Shown: piece by piece, positions 1-6,961 of the stretch
Position numbering within the stretch: the first letter of the stretch is position 1
How the letters are laid out: each line of letters begins with the position of its first letter
Origin: a bacterium CG2_30_54_10
GTDB taxonomy: Bacteria; Muiribacteriota; Ozemobacteria; Ozemobacterales; Ozemobacteraceae
Direction of reading: 5' to 3'
Assembly: GCA_001872985.1 (NCBI GenBank)
Contig: MNYA01000398.1
Coordinates: 1 to 8,384 of the forward strand
DNA length: 8,384 nt
Notes under the pieces: generated by a model
Told to the model about the DNA's origin: nothing
Seen by the model: the letters and a program-made list of their open reading frames with translations, nothing else
Databases searched by the model: none
Made by a program: the position numbers and the translations under genes

Positions 1-670
1 TGCCGTCGCCGCCGTGCATGCCGCCGCCGCCGTGCATGCCGCTTCCGCCCCAGTCGCCCATGCAACTCCAGCGGCACCTACTGCTCCGGCAGCGCATCAG
101 GCGCCTGGAGGTCGCGAGCACCAGCGCGGGGGGGGGCGTGATTTTCGTGGTCGTCGTGATGGTCGCGGTCGTTTTGACCAGCAGGGCGAAAGTGAGTTCG
201 TGGAAAAAATCATTGCTGTCAACCGTGTCAGCAAGACAGTCAAAGGTGGTCGCCATTTCGGCTTTTCCGTTCTGGTTTGCGTAGGCGACCAGAAAGGCCG
301 GGTCGGAATCGCACTTGGCAAAGCCAAAGCCGTTCCGGATGCAGTCCGCAAGGGGCTTGAGAAAGCAAAGAAAGGCCTCATTACGGTTCCGATGTACAAG
401 GGTACCATACCTCATCCCTACCTCGGGAAGTTCGGCGCTTCCTCGGTCATGTTGAGGCCTGCAGCCCCTGGAACCGGCGTCATCGCGGGCGGCGCGGTTC
501 GGGCGATCTTCGAGGCGCTTGGAGTCAAAGATATTCTTTCCAAGCGGATCGGGTCGAACAACCCCGTCAATGTGGCAAAAGCCACCTTAGATGCCCTCAA
601 GCGTCTGCGCGGAGTAGCCGGGGTTGCAAAAGCACGCGGCCTGACGCCGGCGCAAGTCATCTACGGATAG
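1..670 (+). CDS. rpsE: 30S ribosomal protein S5, 5' end truncated by window edge
   Basis: Small-subunit protein S5, which helps form the mRNA entry site and affects decoding accuracy. The S5 core starts near residue 62 (counting from the GTG at 14) with EKIIAVNRVSKTVKGG. It continues through VGDQKGRVGIALGKAKAVPDAV and GTGVIAGGAVRAIFEALGV to SNNPVNVAKATLDAL, closely matching E. coli S5. Ahead of the core lies an unusual extension of at least 60 residues: about 30 that are Ala/Pro/His-rich, then a Gly/Arg-rich stretch (residues 32-54) with RGGGR, FRGRRDGRGRF. The frame is open to the left edge, so the GTG at 14 is only the first in-frame start codon seen; the true start is probably upstream. 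The stop is TAG 668-670, and the L30 ribosome-binding site overlaps it. The product is certain; the N-terminal boundary is not. Confidence 0.97.
   Translation, partial: AVAAVHAAAAVHAASAPVAHATPAAPTAPAAHQAPGGREHQRGGGRDFRGRRDGRGRFDQQGESEFVEKIIAVNRVSKTVKGGRHFGFSVLVCVGDQKGRVGIALGKAKAVPDAVRKGLEKAKKGLITVPMYKGTIPHPYLGKFGASSVMLRPAAPGTGVIAGGAVRAIFEALGVKDILSKRIGSNNPVNVAKATLDALKRLRGVAGVAKARGLTPAQVIYG
8..43 (+). repeat. 18-nt tandem repeat, two copies, in the rpsE 5' region
   Basis: GCCGCCGTGCATGCCGCC at 8-25 is repeated at 26-43 with one mismatch (final C to T). The unit is six codons, so it stays in frame and encodes Ala-Ala-Val-His-Ala-Ala twice. More copies could lie beyond the left edge. It probably arose by replication slippage and builds the Ala/His-rich S5 extension. 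Confidence 0.8.
128..136 (+). repeat. Run of nine G within rpsE
   Basis: Nine consecutive G make three GGG glycine codons in the Gly/Arg-rich part of the S5 extension. The run is in frame with the conserved S5 core downstream. Loss or gain of one G would break the essential core, so it is a slippage-prone or sequencing-error-prone site. Confidence 0.85.
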
Positions 671-680
671 GAGCCATTCC

Positions 681-860
681 ATGGAAGGCAAGACCATCAC
701 TATTAAACAGATCAAAAGTTCCATCGGCGCCACCGAGCGTCAGAAGCGGACCATCCGAGCGCTTGGTCTTCACCGAACGCTTCACGAAGTGACCCTTCCT
801 GCCAATCCTGCTGTGCTTGGAATGATCAAGAAAGTGGAACGTTGGTTGGAAGTCAAATAA
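681..860 (+). CDS. rpmD: 50S ribosomal protein L30
   Basis: A 59-residue protein starting MEGKTITIKQIKSSIGATER, with the short bacterial L30 pattern: a first beta strand (TITIKQIKSSIG), a basic turn and helix (RQKRTIRALGL), HRTLHEVTLPANPAVLGMIKKV, and a final strand ending RWLEVK. L30 sits on the surface of the 50S subunit. Its place between rpsE and rplO is the classic spc order. A GGAG-type ribosome-binding site (about 670-673) overlaps the rpsE stop, and the ATG follows it by 7 nt, suggesting coupled translation. The length is normal for the family. The stop is TAA 858-860. Confidence 0.95.
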   Translation: MEGKTITIKQIKSSIGATERQKRTIRALGLHRTLHEVTLPANPAVLGMIKKVERWLEVK

Positions 861-873
861 GGAGACCCCAAAT

Positions 874-1320
874 ATGTTGACCCTTGGAAATCTAAGAAAA
901 GCGGTCGGTTCGACCCACAAGAAGAAGCGGATCGGCCGGGGAAAAGGTTCCGGACACGGGAATAAATCCACCCGAGGCGGAAAGGGGCAGACTGCTCGTA
1001 CAGGGAAACCCCATCCGTATGCCGGGTTCGAAGGAGGCCAGATGCGCCTCGTCCGCACCCTGCCTAAGCGTGGATTCCACAGTCCACACCGTGTCGTCTA
1101 CTCTCTGGTGAACTTGGCTGCGCTCGAAGTTTTCGAGGCAGGGGCTGTCGTCACAGGCCAGGTTCTTGCTGAAAAAGGCCTCGTGAAGAATCTCCATTTT
1201 CCTATCAAGATTCTGGCGCGGGGTGAGATTTCCAAAGCCCTGACCGTCCATGCTCATCGGTTTTCCGAATCCGCCCGGACGAAGATCGAGAAAGCCGGTG
1301 GCAAGGCGGAGGTGATCTAG
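874..1320 (+). CDS. rplO: 50S ribosomal protein L15
   Basis: A 148-residue protein, normal for bacterial L15, an early assembly protein of the 50S subunit. The N-terminus (MLTLGNLRKAVGSTHKKKRIGRGKGSG) leads into the typical Gly/Lys/Arg-rich extended loop at about residues 20-46, which threads into 23S rRNA, followed by GFEGGQMRLVRTLPKRGF. The C-terminal domain holds the L15 signature region (KILARGEISKALTVHAHRFS, then SARTKIEKAGG). GGAG at 861-864 gives a good ribosome-binding site 9 nt before the ATG. The TAG stop shares its last base with the secY GTG start. Confidence 0.97.
   Translation: MLTLGNLRKAVGSTHKKKRIGRGKGSGHGNKSTRGGKGQTARTGKPHPYAGFEGGQMRLVRTLPKRGFHSPHRVVYSLVNLAALEVFEAGAVVTGQVLAEKGLVKNLHFPIKILARGEISKALTVHAHRFSESARTKIEKAGGKAEVI
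1308..1317 (+). promoter_or_regulatory. Very strong Shine-Dalgarno site for secY
   Basis: GGAGGTGATC is ten consecutive bases complementary to the usual 3' end of bacterial 16S rRNA. The GGAGG core ends 7 nt before the GTG at 1320. The site lies inside the last codons of rplO (...AEVI) and fixes the secY start despite its weak GTG codon. Confidence 0.8.
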
Positions 1321-2627
1321 TGTTCCAAAGCCTATCAAACTCGATGAAGATTCCGGAACTCCGGAATCGGATCCTCTACACCCTGGGGATGATAATTGTG
1401 TTCCGCATCGGAACACATATTCCGACTCCCGGTGTCGATGCCAAGATGCTGACCCAGAATCTGCCATCCTCAGAATTGTTCAGTTTTTTGAACATGTTTT
1501 CAGGTGGCGCCCTGCGGCGGTTCTCGGTTTTCGCCCTTGGAATCGCCCCGTATATCAACGCCTCCATCATCATGCAGTTGTTGGTCTACGTCATTCCCTA
1601 CCTTGAACATCTTGCGAAGGAAGAAGGTGAGGAGGGCCGTAAGCTCATCAGCCAGTACACTCGTTATGGCACGGTTTTGATAGGCGCTCTTCAGGCTTTT
1701 GGTATCAGCTTCATGCTTGAGCGGTATCAGGTCGTTCCTCACCCCGGTTGGCCGTTCAAGATCATGGCTGTTATGACGTTGACAGCAGGGACTGCCTTCA
1801 TCATGTGGTTAGGCGAACAGATGACCTCCCACGGAATTGGGAACGGGATCTCAATCCTCATCACCGCGGGCATTCTCGCCTCGTTGCCTGAAGCTGTGAT
1901 TCAGCAGATTGCCCTTTTTTCCGGAAATGCACATGATGTTGTCAGAACAATCTTTCTGCTGGTTGTCGTCTGGGCTGTTATTCTGGCGATTGTCACAGTT
2001 CAGGACGGGGTTCGAAAGATTCCTGTACAGTATGCCAAGCGGGTTGTGGGACGGCGTGTCTATGGCGGCCAGAACACCTTCATTCCGCTTCGGGTCAATC
2101 AGGCAGGCGTTATTCCGGTCATCTTCGCGAGTTCTATCCTGCTCTTTCCTTCGATGCTTGCCAACTGGGTTCAGAGCCTCGATTCGATGCAAGAGTTGAT
2201 CAAGAACCCGATAGTTTATTATCTGTTGAACATCTTCAACTACAATAGCTGGTCCTACCTGTTCATTTATGCAGCCTTGATCATATTCTTCACCTACTTC
2301 TACACGGCCATAACCTTCAACATCCAAGAATTGTCAGACAACATGAAAAAGTATGGCGGATTCATTCCCGGCATCCGGGCAGGGCGGCCGACCGTAGACT
2401 ATCTTGAGCGCACTCTTTCCCGGGTTACCCTGGCGGGTGGTTTGTTCCTTTCGGTTATCGCGGTCATTCCGAATCTGTTAATAAATATTCTGAATGTGCA
2501 GTTTTACTTCGGGGGAACTGCTCTTTTGATCGTCGTTGGTGTGGCAATGGACACTATGCGGCAGCTCGAGTCACATCTTGTAACCCGGCATTATGAAGGA
2601 TTCATGAAAAAGAAGGGTTTGCGGTGA
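1320..2627 (+). CDS. secY: Protein translocase channel subunit SecY
   Basis: The pore-forming subunit of the SecYEG channel in the cytoplasmic membrane, with ten expected membrane helices; 435 residues is normal. Landmarks: FRIGTHIPTPGVD (28-40) after the first helix; the plug region and SecY signature 1 (SVFALGIAPYINASIIMQLL, 69-88); signature 2 (WLGEQMTSHGIGNGIS, 163-178); cytoplasmic loop C4 (RKIPVQYAKRVVGRR, 232-246); loop C5 with FIPGIRAGRPT (348-358), whose Arg353 matches the conserved Arg (E. coli Arg357) needed for SecA-driven export. I chose the GTG at 1320 because of its near-ideal ribosome-binding site and a good N-terminal fit (KIPELRNRILYTLGMIIVFRIG). The ATG at 1344 is a weaker alternative. 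It overlaps rplO by 1 nt and adk by 4 nt. Confidence 0.98.
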   Translation: MFQSLSNSMKIPELRNRILYTLGMIIVFRIGTHIPTPGVDAKMLTQNLPSSELFSFLNMFSGGALRRFSVFALGIAPYINASIIMQLLVYVIPYLEHLAKEEGEEGRKLISQYTRYGTVLIGALQAFGISFMLERYQVVPHPGWPFKIMAVMTLTAGTAFIMWLGEQMTSHGIGNGISILITAGILASLPEAVIQQIALFSGNAHDVVRTIFLLVVVWAVILAIVTVQDGVRKIPVQYAKRVVGRRVYGGQNTFIPLRVNQAGVIPVIFASSILLFPSMLANWVQSLDSMQELIKNPIVYYLLNIFNYNSWSYLFIYAALIIFFTYFYTAITFNIQELSDNMKKYGGFIPGIRAGRPTVDYLERTLSRVTLAGGLFLSVIAVIPNLLINILNVQFYFGGTALLIVVGVAMDTMRQLESHLVTRHYEGFMKKKGLR

Positions 2628-3322
2628 GCCTTAAAAAGGAAAACCTGAACCTCATCTTGATGGGGCCTCCTGGCGCCGGAAAAGGCACCCAGGCGAAAAT
2701 GATGGTGGACAAGTATGGTATTCCTCAGATCTCGACGGGTGATCTGTTGCGGGCGGCTATTTCCTCCGGTTCAGAATTAGGGAAAAAGGTTCAGGCATTC
2801 GTCACCTCAGGCGCTTTAGTTCCTGATGACTTGGTGGTAAGCGTTCTTTTGAACCGACTTAGCGATCCGGATTGCCAGGCCGGTTTTGTCCTTGATGGTT
2901 TCCCTCGTACTGTCTGCCAGGCCGACTCCCTCGGTAAGGCAATGAAAGACCGTAAGATGATCGTTCATGGAACTATCGCTATCGAAGTTCCCGACCAAGA
3001 ATTGATCGACCGGTTGACAGGGCGGCGCATTTGTAAAGACTGTGCCACCAGCTTCCACCTGAAGTTCTCTGCTCCCAAAAAAGAGGGAATTTGTGACAAG
3101 TGCGGCGGAGAGCTTTTACAGCGCAAAGACGACAGCTTCGAAGTCATTTCAAATAGATTGAACGTCTACCATAAGCAGACCCAGCCCTTGATTGAGTACT
3201 ACCGAAAGCTGAAAATTCTTCATTTGGTCGATGGTTTAGGCCAGATTGAGATGATTTTTGCTAAAGTTTGTGATATAATACAAGGTCTTAACCCCAGTGA
3301 TTCCTCTAAAATCAAGATCTGA
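2624..3322 (+). CDS. adk: Adenylate kinase, long form with zinc-binding lid
   Basis: Cytosolic enzyme converting AMP + ATP to 2 ADP. The P-loop GPPGAGKGT is at 14-22, STGDLLR at 37-43 contributes to the AMP site, DGFPRT is at 91-96 and TGRR at 132-135. The lid carries four Cys (137, 140, 157, 160; CxxC-16-CxxC) as in zinc-binding long-type kinases. RKDD (167-170) and NRL (177-179) hold the catalytic arginines. The GTG start overlaps the secY stop as GTGA, with GAAGGG (2612-2617) as ribosome-binding site; no other start leaves room for the first strand before the P-loop. At 232 residues it is slightly longer than usual, with a C-terminal tail ([19 protein letters not shown]) that runs 26 nt into map. 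It sits between secY and map as in many non-proteobacterial genomes. Confidence 0.98.
   Translation: MSLKKENLNLILMGPPGAGKGTQAKMMVDKYGIPQISTGDLLRAAISSGSELGKKVQAFVTSGALVPDDLVVSVLLNRLSDPDCQAGFVLDGFPRTVCQADSLGKAMKDRKMIVHGTIAIEVPDQELIDRLTGRRICKDCATSFHLKFSAPKKEGICDKCGGELLQRKDDSFEVISNRLNVYHKQTQPLIEYYRKLKILHLVDGLGQIEMIFAKVCDIIQGLNPSDSSKIKI
3271..3279 (+). promoter_or_regulatory. Candidate internal promoter (extended -10) ahead of map
   Basis: TGATATAAT is a perfect extended -10 (TGnTATAAT) inside the last codons of adk. The only decent -35-like hexamer is TTGAGA at 3246-3251, with a 22-nt spacer, which is too long; extended -10 promoters can work with a poor -35. Initiation would fall near 3286, giving a very short leader to the map GTG at 3297. 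It could drive map-infA-rpmJ and downstream genes independently, or be chance. Confidence 0.35.
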
Positions 3323-4082
3323 ACTCGAGACCATGGCGAAGAATGGCGGGATACTTTCCACCGTTCTTGATGGTGTCAAGCGTCTGGCCAAACCCGGCGT
3401 TACGACTTTTCAACTGGACAAGTTCGCGGAGGATAGTATCCGGCGTGCCGGTGCTGTTCCCGCGTTTAAGGGGTATCGTGGATACAAAGGCACGCTTTGT
3501 ACGAGTATTAATTCTGAGGTAGTCCACGGGATCCCCTCCCACAAGCGGGCTCTGGCTGAGGGAGACATTCTTAGCCTCGACATTGGCCTGAAGAAAGAAG
3601 GGCTTTTTTCCGACATGGCTGTTACCATTCCTATCGGGACTGTTTCGGATGAGATTCTCGAGTTTCTAAAGGTTTCCGAAGAGAGCCTCGTCGAGGCTAT
3701 AGCGAAAGCCCGCCCCGGAAACCGTCTAGGAGACGTTTCTTATGCGGTACAGCGGCATGCCGAGGAGCATGGGTTCAGTGTGGTTCGTGATTATGTTGGG
3801 CATGGAGTTGGTTATGCCCTTCACGAAGAACCGGTGGTTCCCAACTTCGGGAAGTTCGGCACCGGCCCCCGCCTTGAATCGGGAATGGTTCTGGCGATTG
3901 AACCGATGGTGAACATGGGTGGTTATGAGGTTCGGACATTAGATGATGGCTGGACGGTGGTTACGGTAGACGGGAGTTTGTCGGCACATTTCGAGCACTC
4001 TGTGGCGATAACTGATGATGGTCCACGAGTGTTGACCAGATTACCGGGCAAGGAGATAAAAGGGGATGATGCATCAGCATGA
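3297..4082 (+). CDS. map: Methionine aminopeptidase, type I
   Basis: Removes the initiator methionine from new proteins in the cytosol. All five metal ligands of the pita-bread fold are present: Asp95 (LSLDIG), Asp106 (FSDMA), His169 (GHGVG), Glu202 (AIEPM) and Glu233 (HFEHS). Substrate-site histidines His77 (VVHGIP) and His176 (HEEP) are also present. All are offset by exactly two from E. coli Map, so the fold is intact without insertions, and no N-terminal zinc-finger extension is present. The GTG at 3297 is preferred because [17 protein letters not shown] aligns with the first helix of E. coli Map; the ATG at 3333 would lose it. That start overlaps adk by 26 nt and has only a modest AAGG-type ribosome-binding site at 3282-3285. 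The end overlaps infA as ATGA. A short charged tail ([11 protein letters not shown]) follows the core. Confidence 0.97.
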   Translation: MIPLKSRSELETMAKNGGILSTVLDGVKRLAKPGVTTFQLDKFAEDSIRRAGAVPAFKGYRGYKGTLCTSINSEVVHGIPSHKRALAEGDILSLDIGLKKEGLFSDMAVTIPIGTVSDEILEFLKVSEESLVEAIAKARPGNRLGDVSYAVQRHAEEHGFSVVRDYVGHGVGYALHEEPVVPNFGKFGTGPRLESGMVLAIEPMVNMGGYEVRTLDDGWTVVTVDGSLSAHFEHSVAITDDGPRVLTRLPGKEIKGDDASA

Positions 4083-4297
4083 CCAAAGGTGACACGATAC
4101 AAATCGGGGGGAAGGTTTTAGAGCCGCTTCCAAATGCAATGTTCAAGGTTGAGCTGGAGAACGGTCATGTTGTTTTGGCGCACATCTCAGGGAAGATGCG
4201 CATGCACTACATCCGGATTCTCCCTGGGGATAAAGTCACCGTTGAATTAACTCCCTACGATCTTTCCCGAGGACGAATAGTCTACCGGTACAAGTAA
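4079..4297 (+). CDS. infA: Translation initiation factor IF-1
   Basis: A 72-residue OB-fold protein that binds the ribosomal A site during initiation, with IF2 and IF3. It is near-identical over long stretches to E. coli IF1: [48 protein letters not shown] and RGRIVYRYK. The length is typical. The ATG overlaps the map stop (ATGA). The only nearby purine-rich site is AGGGG at 4061-4065, rather far (13 nt), so translation probably depends on coupling to map. Confidence 0.98.
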   Translation: MTKGDTIQIGGKVLEPLPNAMFKVELENGHVVLAHISGKMRMHYIRILPGDKVTVELTPYDLSRGRIVYRYK

Positions 4298-4315
4298 TTT
4301 TTATTAGTGCGTTAA

Positions 4316-4321
4316 CGGAGG
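4316..4321 (+). promoter_or_regulatory. Ribosome-binding site for rpmJ
   Basis: CGGAGG lies 5 nt before the rpmJ ATG, in the 29-nt AT-rich gap after infA. It supports this short gene, which is too small to find by length alone. Confidence 0.7.
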
Positions 4322-4326
4322 CACCC

Positions 4327-4440
4327 ATGAGAGTCAGGGCATCAGTCAAGAAGATTTGTGAGAAATGCAAGGTTATCAAGCGGCGCGGCGTTATCCGCGT
4401 CATTTGCGAAAATCCTCGGCACAAGCAGCGCCAGGGTTGA
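4327..4440 (+). CDS. rpmJ: 50S ribosomal protein L36, zinc-binding form
   Basis: A 37-residue protein, [20 protein letters not shown] onward, ending NPRHKQRQG. The zinc-knuckle ligands Cys11, Cys14, Cys27 and His32 are all present, so this is the C+ form of L36, the smallest 50S protein, which binds 23S rRNA late in assembly. The position between infA and rpsM is the standard one. The length is normal. A C+ form is consistent with the zinc-type S4 and Adk encoded nearby; some genomes carry a second, Cys-free copy elsewhere, which cannot be judged from this window. Confidence 0.96.
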   Translation: MRVRASVKKICEKCKVIKRRGVIRVICENPRHKQRQG

Positions 4441-4460
4441 GCAGGGACAGGAGGTAAAAA

Positions 4461-4826
4461 ATGGCGCGTATCGCTGGCGTTGATCTTCCCCGGGGGAAGC
4501 GCATTGAAGCGGCTCTTCCTTACATTTACGGCATCGGCTGGAGTCGGGCGTACGATATTTTGGCCAAGACCAAAATCAGCCCTGCTACCAGGGTCAAAGA
4601 ACTGACCGAAGACCAGATCAATGTCATCAAGCAGACAATTGATCGGGAATACCGTGTCGAAGGCGACCTTCGACGAGAAGTGGCCATGAACATCAAGCGG
4701 CTCATGGACATTGGTTGTTATCGTGGTTTGCGGCATCGGAAAGGCCTGCCCGTACGTGGGCAGCGGACGCATACCAATGCAAGAACGCGGAAGGGCCCTC
4801 GTCGGGCTATCCATAAGAACAAGTAA
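4461..4826 (+). CDS. rpsM: 30S ribosomal protein S13
   Basis: A 121-residue protein of the 30S head that contacts the P-site tRNA and forms bridges to the 50[27 protein letters not shown] is the typical start, followed by the helix-two-turn-helix region. The signature [21 protein letters not shown] leads to the basic tail (HKNK) that reaches the tRNA. GGAGGT at 4450-4455 gives an excellent ribosome-binding site 5 nt before the ATG. Only 20 nt separate it from rpmJ, leaving no space for the S4-binding pseudoknot leader that precedes rpsM in E. coli. The alpha-operon feedback known there is therefore not visible here. Confidence 0.98.
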   Translation: MARIAGVDLPRGKRIEAALPYIYGIGWSRAYDILAKTKISPATRVKELTEDQINVIKQTIDREYRVEGDLRREVAMNIKRLMDIGCYRGLRHRKGLPVRGQRTHTNARTRKGPRRAIHKNK

Positions 4827-4867
4827 GTCTCGTCCGAATGAGGGCGTTGGCATAAGGAGCGGTAACC

Positions 4868-5269
4868 ATGGCAAAAACAGGACCCAAAATAAAATCGCGG
4901 GCAAAGAAGCGGGAAAAGAAAATAGTTCCCAAAGGGCAAGCCCACATTCAATCCACCTTCAATAACGTAATAGTGACAATAACCGATTTGCAGGGCAATG
5001 CCCTGTGCTGGTCGAGCTCCGGTTCCAATAGTTTCCGCGGTTCGCGGAAATCTACGCCTTACGCTGCCCAAGTTGCGGCCGAGGCGACGGGGAAAAAGGC
5101 GCTCGAATTCGGGATGCGAGAGGTTGAAGTCTACGTCGCCGGCCCTGGTATGAGCCGTGAATCGGCAATCCGGGCGCTGCAGACTGTTGGCCTGAACGTC
5201 GTTTCCATCAAAGACGTTTCAGCCATCCCGCACAATGGTTGCCGGCCGCCCAAGCGGCGCCGGGTGTAA
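4868..5269 (+). CDS. rpsK: 30S ribosomal protein S11
   Basis: A 133-residue protein of the 30S platform near the mRNA exit, close to the Shine-Dalgarno helix. The N-terminus is very basic ([18 protein letters not shown]). The core follows: [40 protein letters not shown] and the S11 signature [20 protein letters not shown]. The end, [14 protein letters not shown], is nearly invariant in the family. AAGGAG at 4855-4860 is the ribosome-binding site. The 41 nt after rpsM form the largest gap in the cluster, and I see no hairpin or promoter in it. Confidence 0.98.
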   Translation: MAKTGPKIKSRAKKREKKIVPKGQAHIQSTFNNVIVTITDLQGNALCWSSSGSNSFRGSRKSTPYAAQVAAEATGKKALEFGMREVEVYVAGPGMSRESAIRALQTVGLNVVSIKDVSAIPHNGCRPPKRRRV

Positions 5270-5280
5270 GGAGTCATACC

Positions 5281-5913
5281 ATGGCAAGATACATCGGACC
5301 CAATTGTCGGATGTGCCGCCGAGAAGGGGACGCCCTCAATCTCAAAGGCACTCGTTGTTTTACTGAAAAATGTGCGTTCAAACGCAGGCCGCAGATTCCC
5401 GGTCAACATGGGAGAGATCGGATGATGCGTAAAGAGACTGGTTACCAGGTTCAGTTGCGTGCGAAGCAGAAGGTTCGCCGGACTTACGGGGTTCTTGAGC
5501 GTCAGTTCCGGAACTACTACGAGGAAGCAAACAGGATGACCGGCAATACTGGCACCAACCTGTTGCACCTCCTTGAGACCCGGCTGGACAACGTAATCTT
5601 CCGCATGGGGTTTGGTCTTTCGAGGCCGCAAGCCCGCATGTGGATTACACAGGGGCATTTTCAGGTCAACAATCGGGACATTGATGTTCCCAGCTTTTCC
5701 GTAAAGGTCGGTGACCTTGTGGCCGTCAAAGAGAGTAGCAAGCTTCGCGCTCAATTGAAAGACCTCATGGAAAAGACCACTGGCAAAGAGGTTAGCCCTT
5801 GGCTCGAAGTCGATCGTGATGCTCTGAAAGGCAAGTTCACGGCTCTTCCCGAAAGGCCGCAGCTTGATCAGAAGATTCAGGAAACTCTGATCGTCGAATA
5901 CTACTCGCGGTAA
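5281..5913 (+). CDS. rpsD: 30S ribosomal protein S4, zinc-binding form
   Basis: A 210-residue primary 16S rRNA-binding protein that nucleates assembly of the 30S body. Cys9, Cys12, Cys26 and Cys31 form the N-terminal zinc site at the same positions as in Thermus S4 (C+ type). The middle is canonical (KQKVRRTYGVLERQFRNYY), and the S4 RNA-binding fold begins near residue 98 (LETRLDNVIFRMGFGLSRPQ, then QARMWITQGHFQVNN). The ATG at 5281 is chosen over an in-frame GTG upstream, within rpsK, because MARYIGPNCRMCRR is the family N-terminus and AAGGAG (5268-5273) precedes it at the right distance. That site overlaps the rpsK stop, so the two are probably coupled. In several bacteria S4 represses its own operon, but no binding site is visible here. 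Confidence 0.98.
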   Translation: MARYIGPNCRMCRREGDALNLKGTRCFTEKCAFKRRPQIPGQHGRDRMMRKETGYQVQLRAKQKVRRTYGVLERQFRNYYEEANRMTGNTGTNLLHLLETRLDNVIFRMGFGLSRPQARMWITQGHFQVNNRDIDVPSFSVKVGDLVAVKESSKLRAQLKDLMEKTTGKEVSPWLEVDRDALKGKFTALPERPQLDQKIQETLIVEYYSR

Positions 5914-5929
5914 CAGGAGGAGTTCTTAC

Positions 5930-6961
5930 GTGATCGAAATCAATCGACCCAAAACTAAGATTCAACTTGGTGATAGTCCCAACCACGGAATTCTAACGCT
6001 TGAACCTCTCGAAAAGGGTTATGGACAGACCCTGGGCAATGCATTCCGCAGGGTTCTGCTCAGTTCGTTGCCTGGTTCGGCTGTTTCAGCGGTACAAATC
6101 GATGGCGTTTTGCATGAGTTTTGCAGCATCCCCGGAGTGGTCGAGGATGTCACCGAGATCGTTCTCAACCTCAAAAAGCTGGTCGTCAATCTTCACCAAG
6201 AGGAGCCCCTGACTGTAAGACTTGAAGCCAAAGGGCCTTGCCAGGTCACTGCCTCGAACATTGCCCCCAATGCCAATCTTTCAGTTATCGATGATACTGC
6301 CCATATTGCGCACGTCACCGGCGATATCACTCTTGGCATGGATATCACGTTCACCCGTGGTCGTGGGTATCGCCTTGCCGACCAGCAGAAGGCTGCCGGG
6401 CAGAATGTCGGATTGATCCTCGTCGATTCGCAGTATTCGCCGGTTACTAAAGTTATGTTTAATGTTGAAGACGCTCGCGTTGGCCAGGACATCAACTTTG
6501 ACAAACTTACTCTCCAGGTCTGGACCAATGGAAGCATGTTTCCTTTCGAAGCCATCGAATTGTCCGGGAAATTCCTGCACGCTCATGTCGATCTTTTCCT
6601 CCATCTTGAAGATGAAGAAGCTGAGGCAGCGAAAGCGGAGGCCGCTACAGGGACGGATGATGAAGTTTCGCGAACCATTCCCAAGGAAGATCTGGTCATG
6701 ATTGCGGGTCAGAAGAGCGAGATCCAGCAAAAAGGCTTTCAGGACATCCTTATCAAGGATCTGGAGTTCTCGGTTCGTTCCCGAAACTGCCTGAAGAAAG
6801 CCGGAATCCATACCATGGCCGAGTTGGTAAACAAGAAAATGTCTGAGCTTCTCGAGATCAAGAACTTTGGAAAGAAGTCACTCAAAGAGGTTCGGGAAAA
6901 GCTTAGTCAGTTCAATCTCACCCTGCCCGGTGATGACAACGGCGGAGGAACCGAAGAATGA
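5930..6961 (+). CDS. rpoA: DNA-directed RNA polymerase subunit alpha
   Basis: The alpha subunit dimer scaffolds RNA polymerase assembly and contacts promoters and activators. The N-terminal domain spans about 1-227: LEPLEKGYGQTLGNAFRRVLLSSLPG, IDGVLHEF, VEDVTEIVLNLK, TRGRGY. A long charged linker (about 228-272, Glu/Ala/Lys-rich) follows, then the C-terminal DNA-binding domain (about 273-333). DNA-contact residues match E. coli with an offset of 18: Arg283 (R265), Asn286 (N268), Gly314 (G296), Lys316 (K298), Ser317 (S299). UP-element recognition is therefore probably kept. At 343 residues it is longer than E. coli alpha (329), mainly in the linker. The GTG start is well supported by GGAGG (5916-5920), 9 nt upstream. 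It overlaps rplQ by 4 nt. Confidence 0.98.
   Translation: MIEINRPKTKIQLGDSPNHGILTLEPLEKGYGQTLGNAFRRVLLSSLPGSAVSAVQIDGVLHEFCSIPGVVEDVTEIVLNLKKLVVNLHQEEPLTVRLEAKGPCQVTASNIAPNANLSVIDDTAHIAHVTGDITLGMDITFTRGRGYRLADQQKAAGQNVGLILVDSQYSPVTKVMFNVEDARVGQDINFDKLTLQVWTNGSMFPFEAIELSGKFLHAHVDLFLHLEDEEAEAAKAEAATGTDDEVSRTIPKEDLVMIAGQKSEIQQKGFQDILIKDLEFSVRSRNCLKKAGIHTMAELVNKKMSELLEIKNFGKKSLKEVREKLSQFNLTLPGDDNGGGTEE

Noticed and set aside
18..284. 88-codon open frame on the plus strand over rpsE
   Set aside because: It is a +1 shadow of the low-complexity rpsE start; its Val- and Pro-rich runs come from GC-rich repeats, and rpsE is unambiguous.
1851..2327. 158-codon minus-strand frame in secY
   Set aside because: It is antisense to well-conserved SecY membrane segments, with no start signal or family resemblance.
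4298..4326. Terminator or promoter in the AT-rich gap between infA and rpmJ
   Set aside because: There is a T run but no stem before it, and no credible -35/-10 pair. The gap is explained by the rpmJ ribosome-binding site.
4441..4460. S4-binding pseudoknot regulating the alpha operon ahead of rpsM, as in E. coli
   Set aside because: Only 20 nt separate rpmJ and rpsM, and they hold just the ribosome-binding site; no pseudoknot can form from them alone.
5239..5280. 14-residue N-terminal extension of S4 from an upstream GTG
   Set aside because: That part overlaps rpsK. MARYIGPNC is the conserved N-terminus and has its own well-placed ribosome-binding site.
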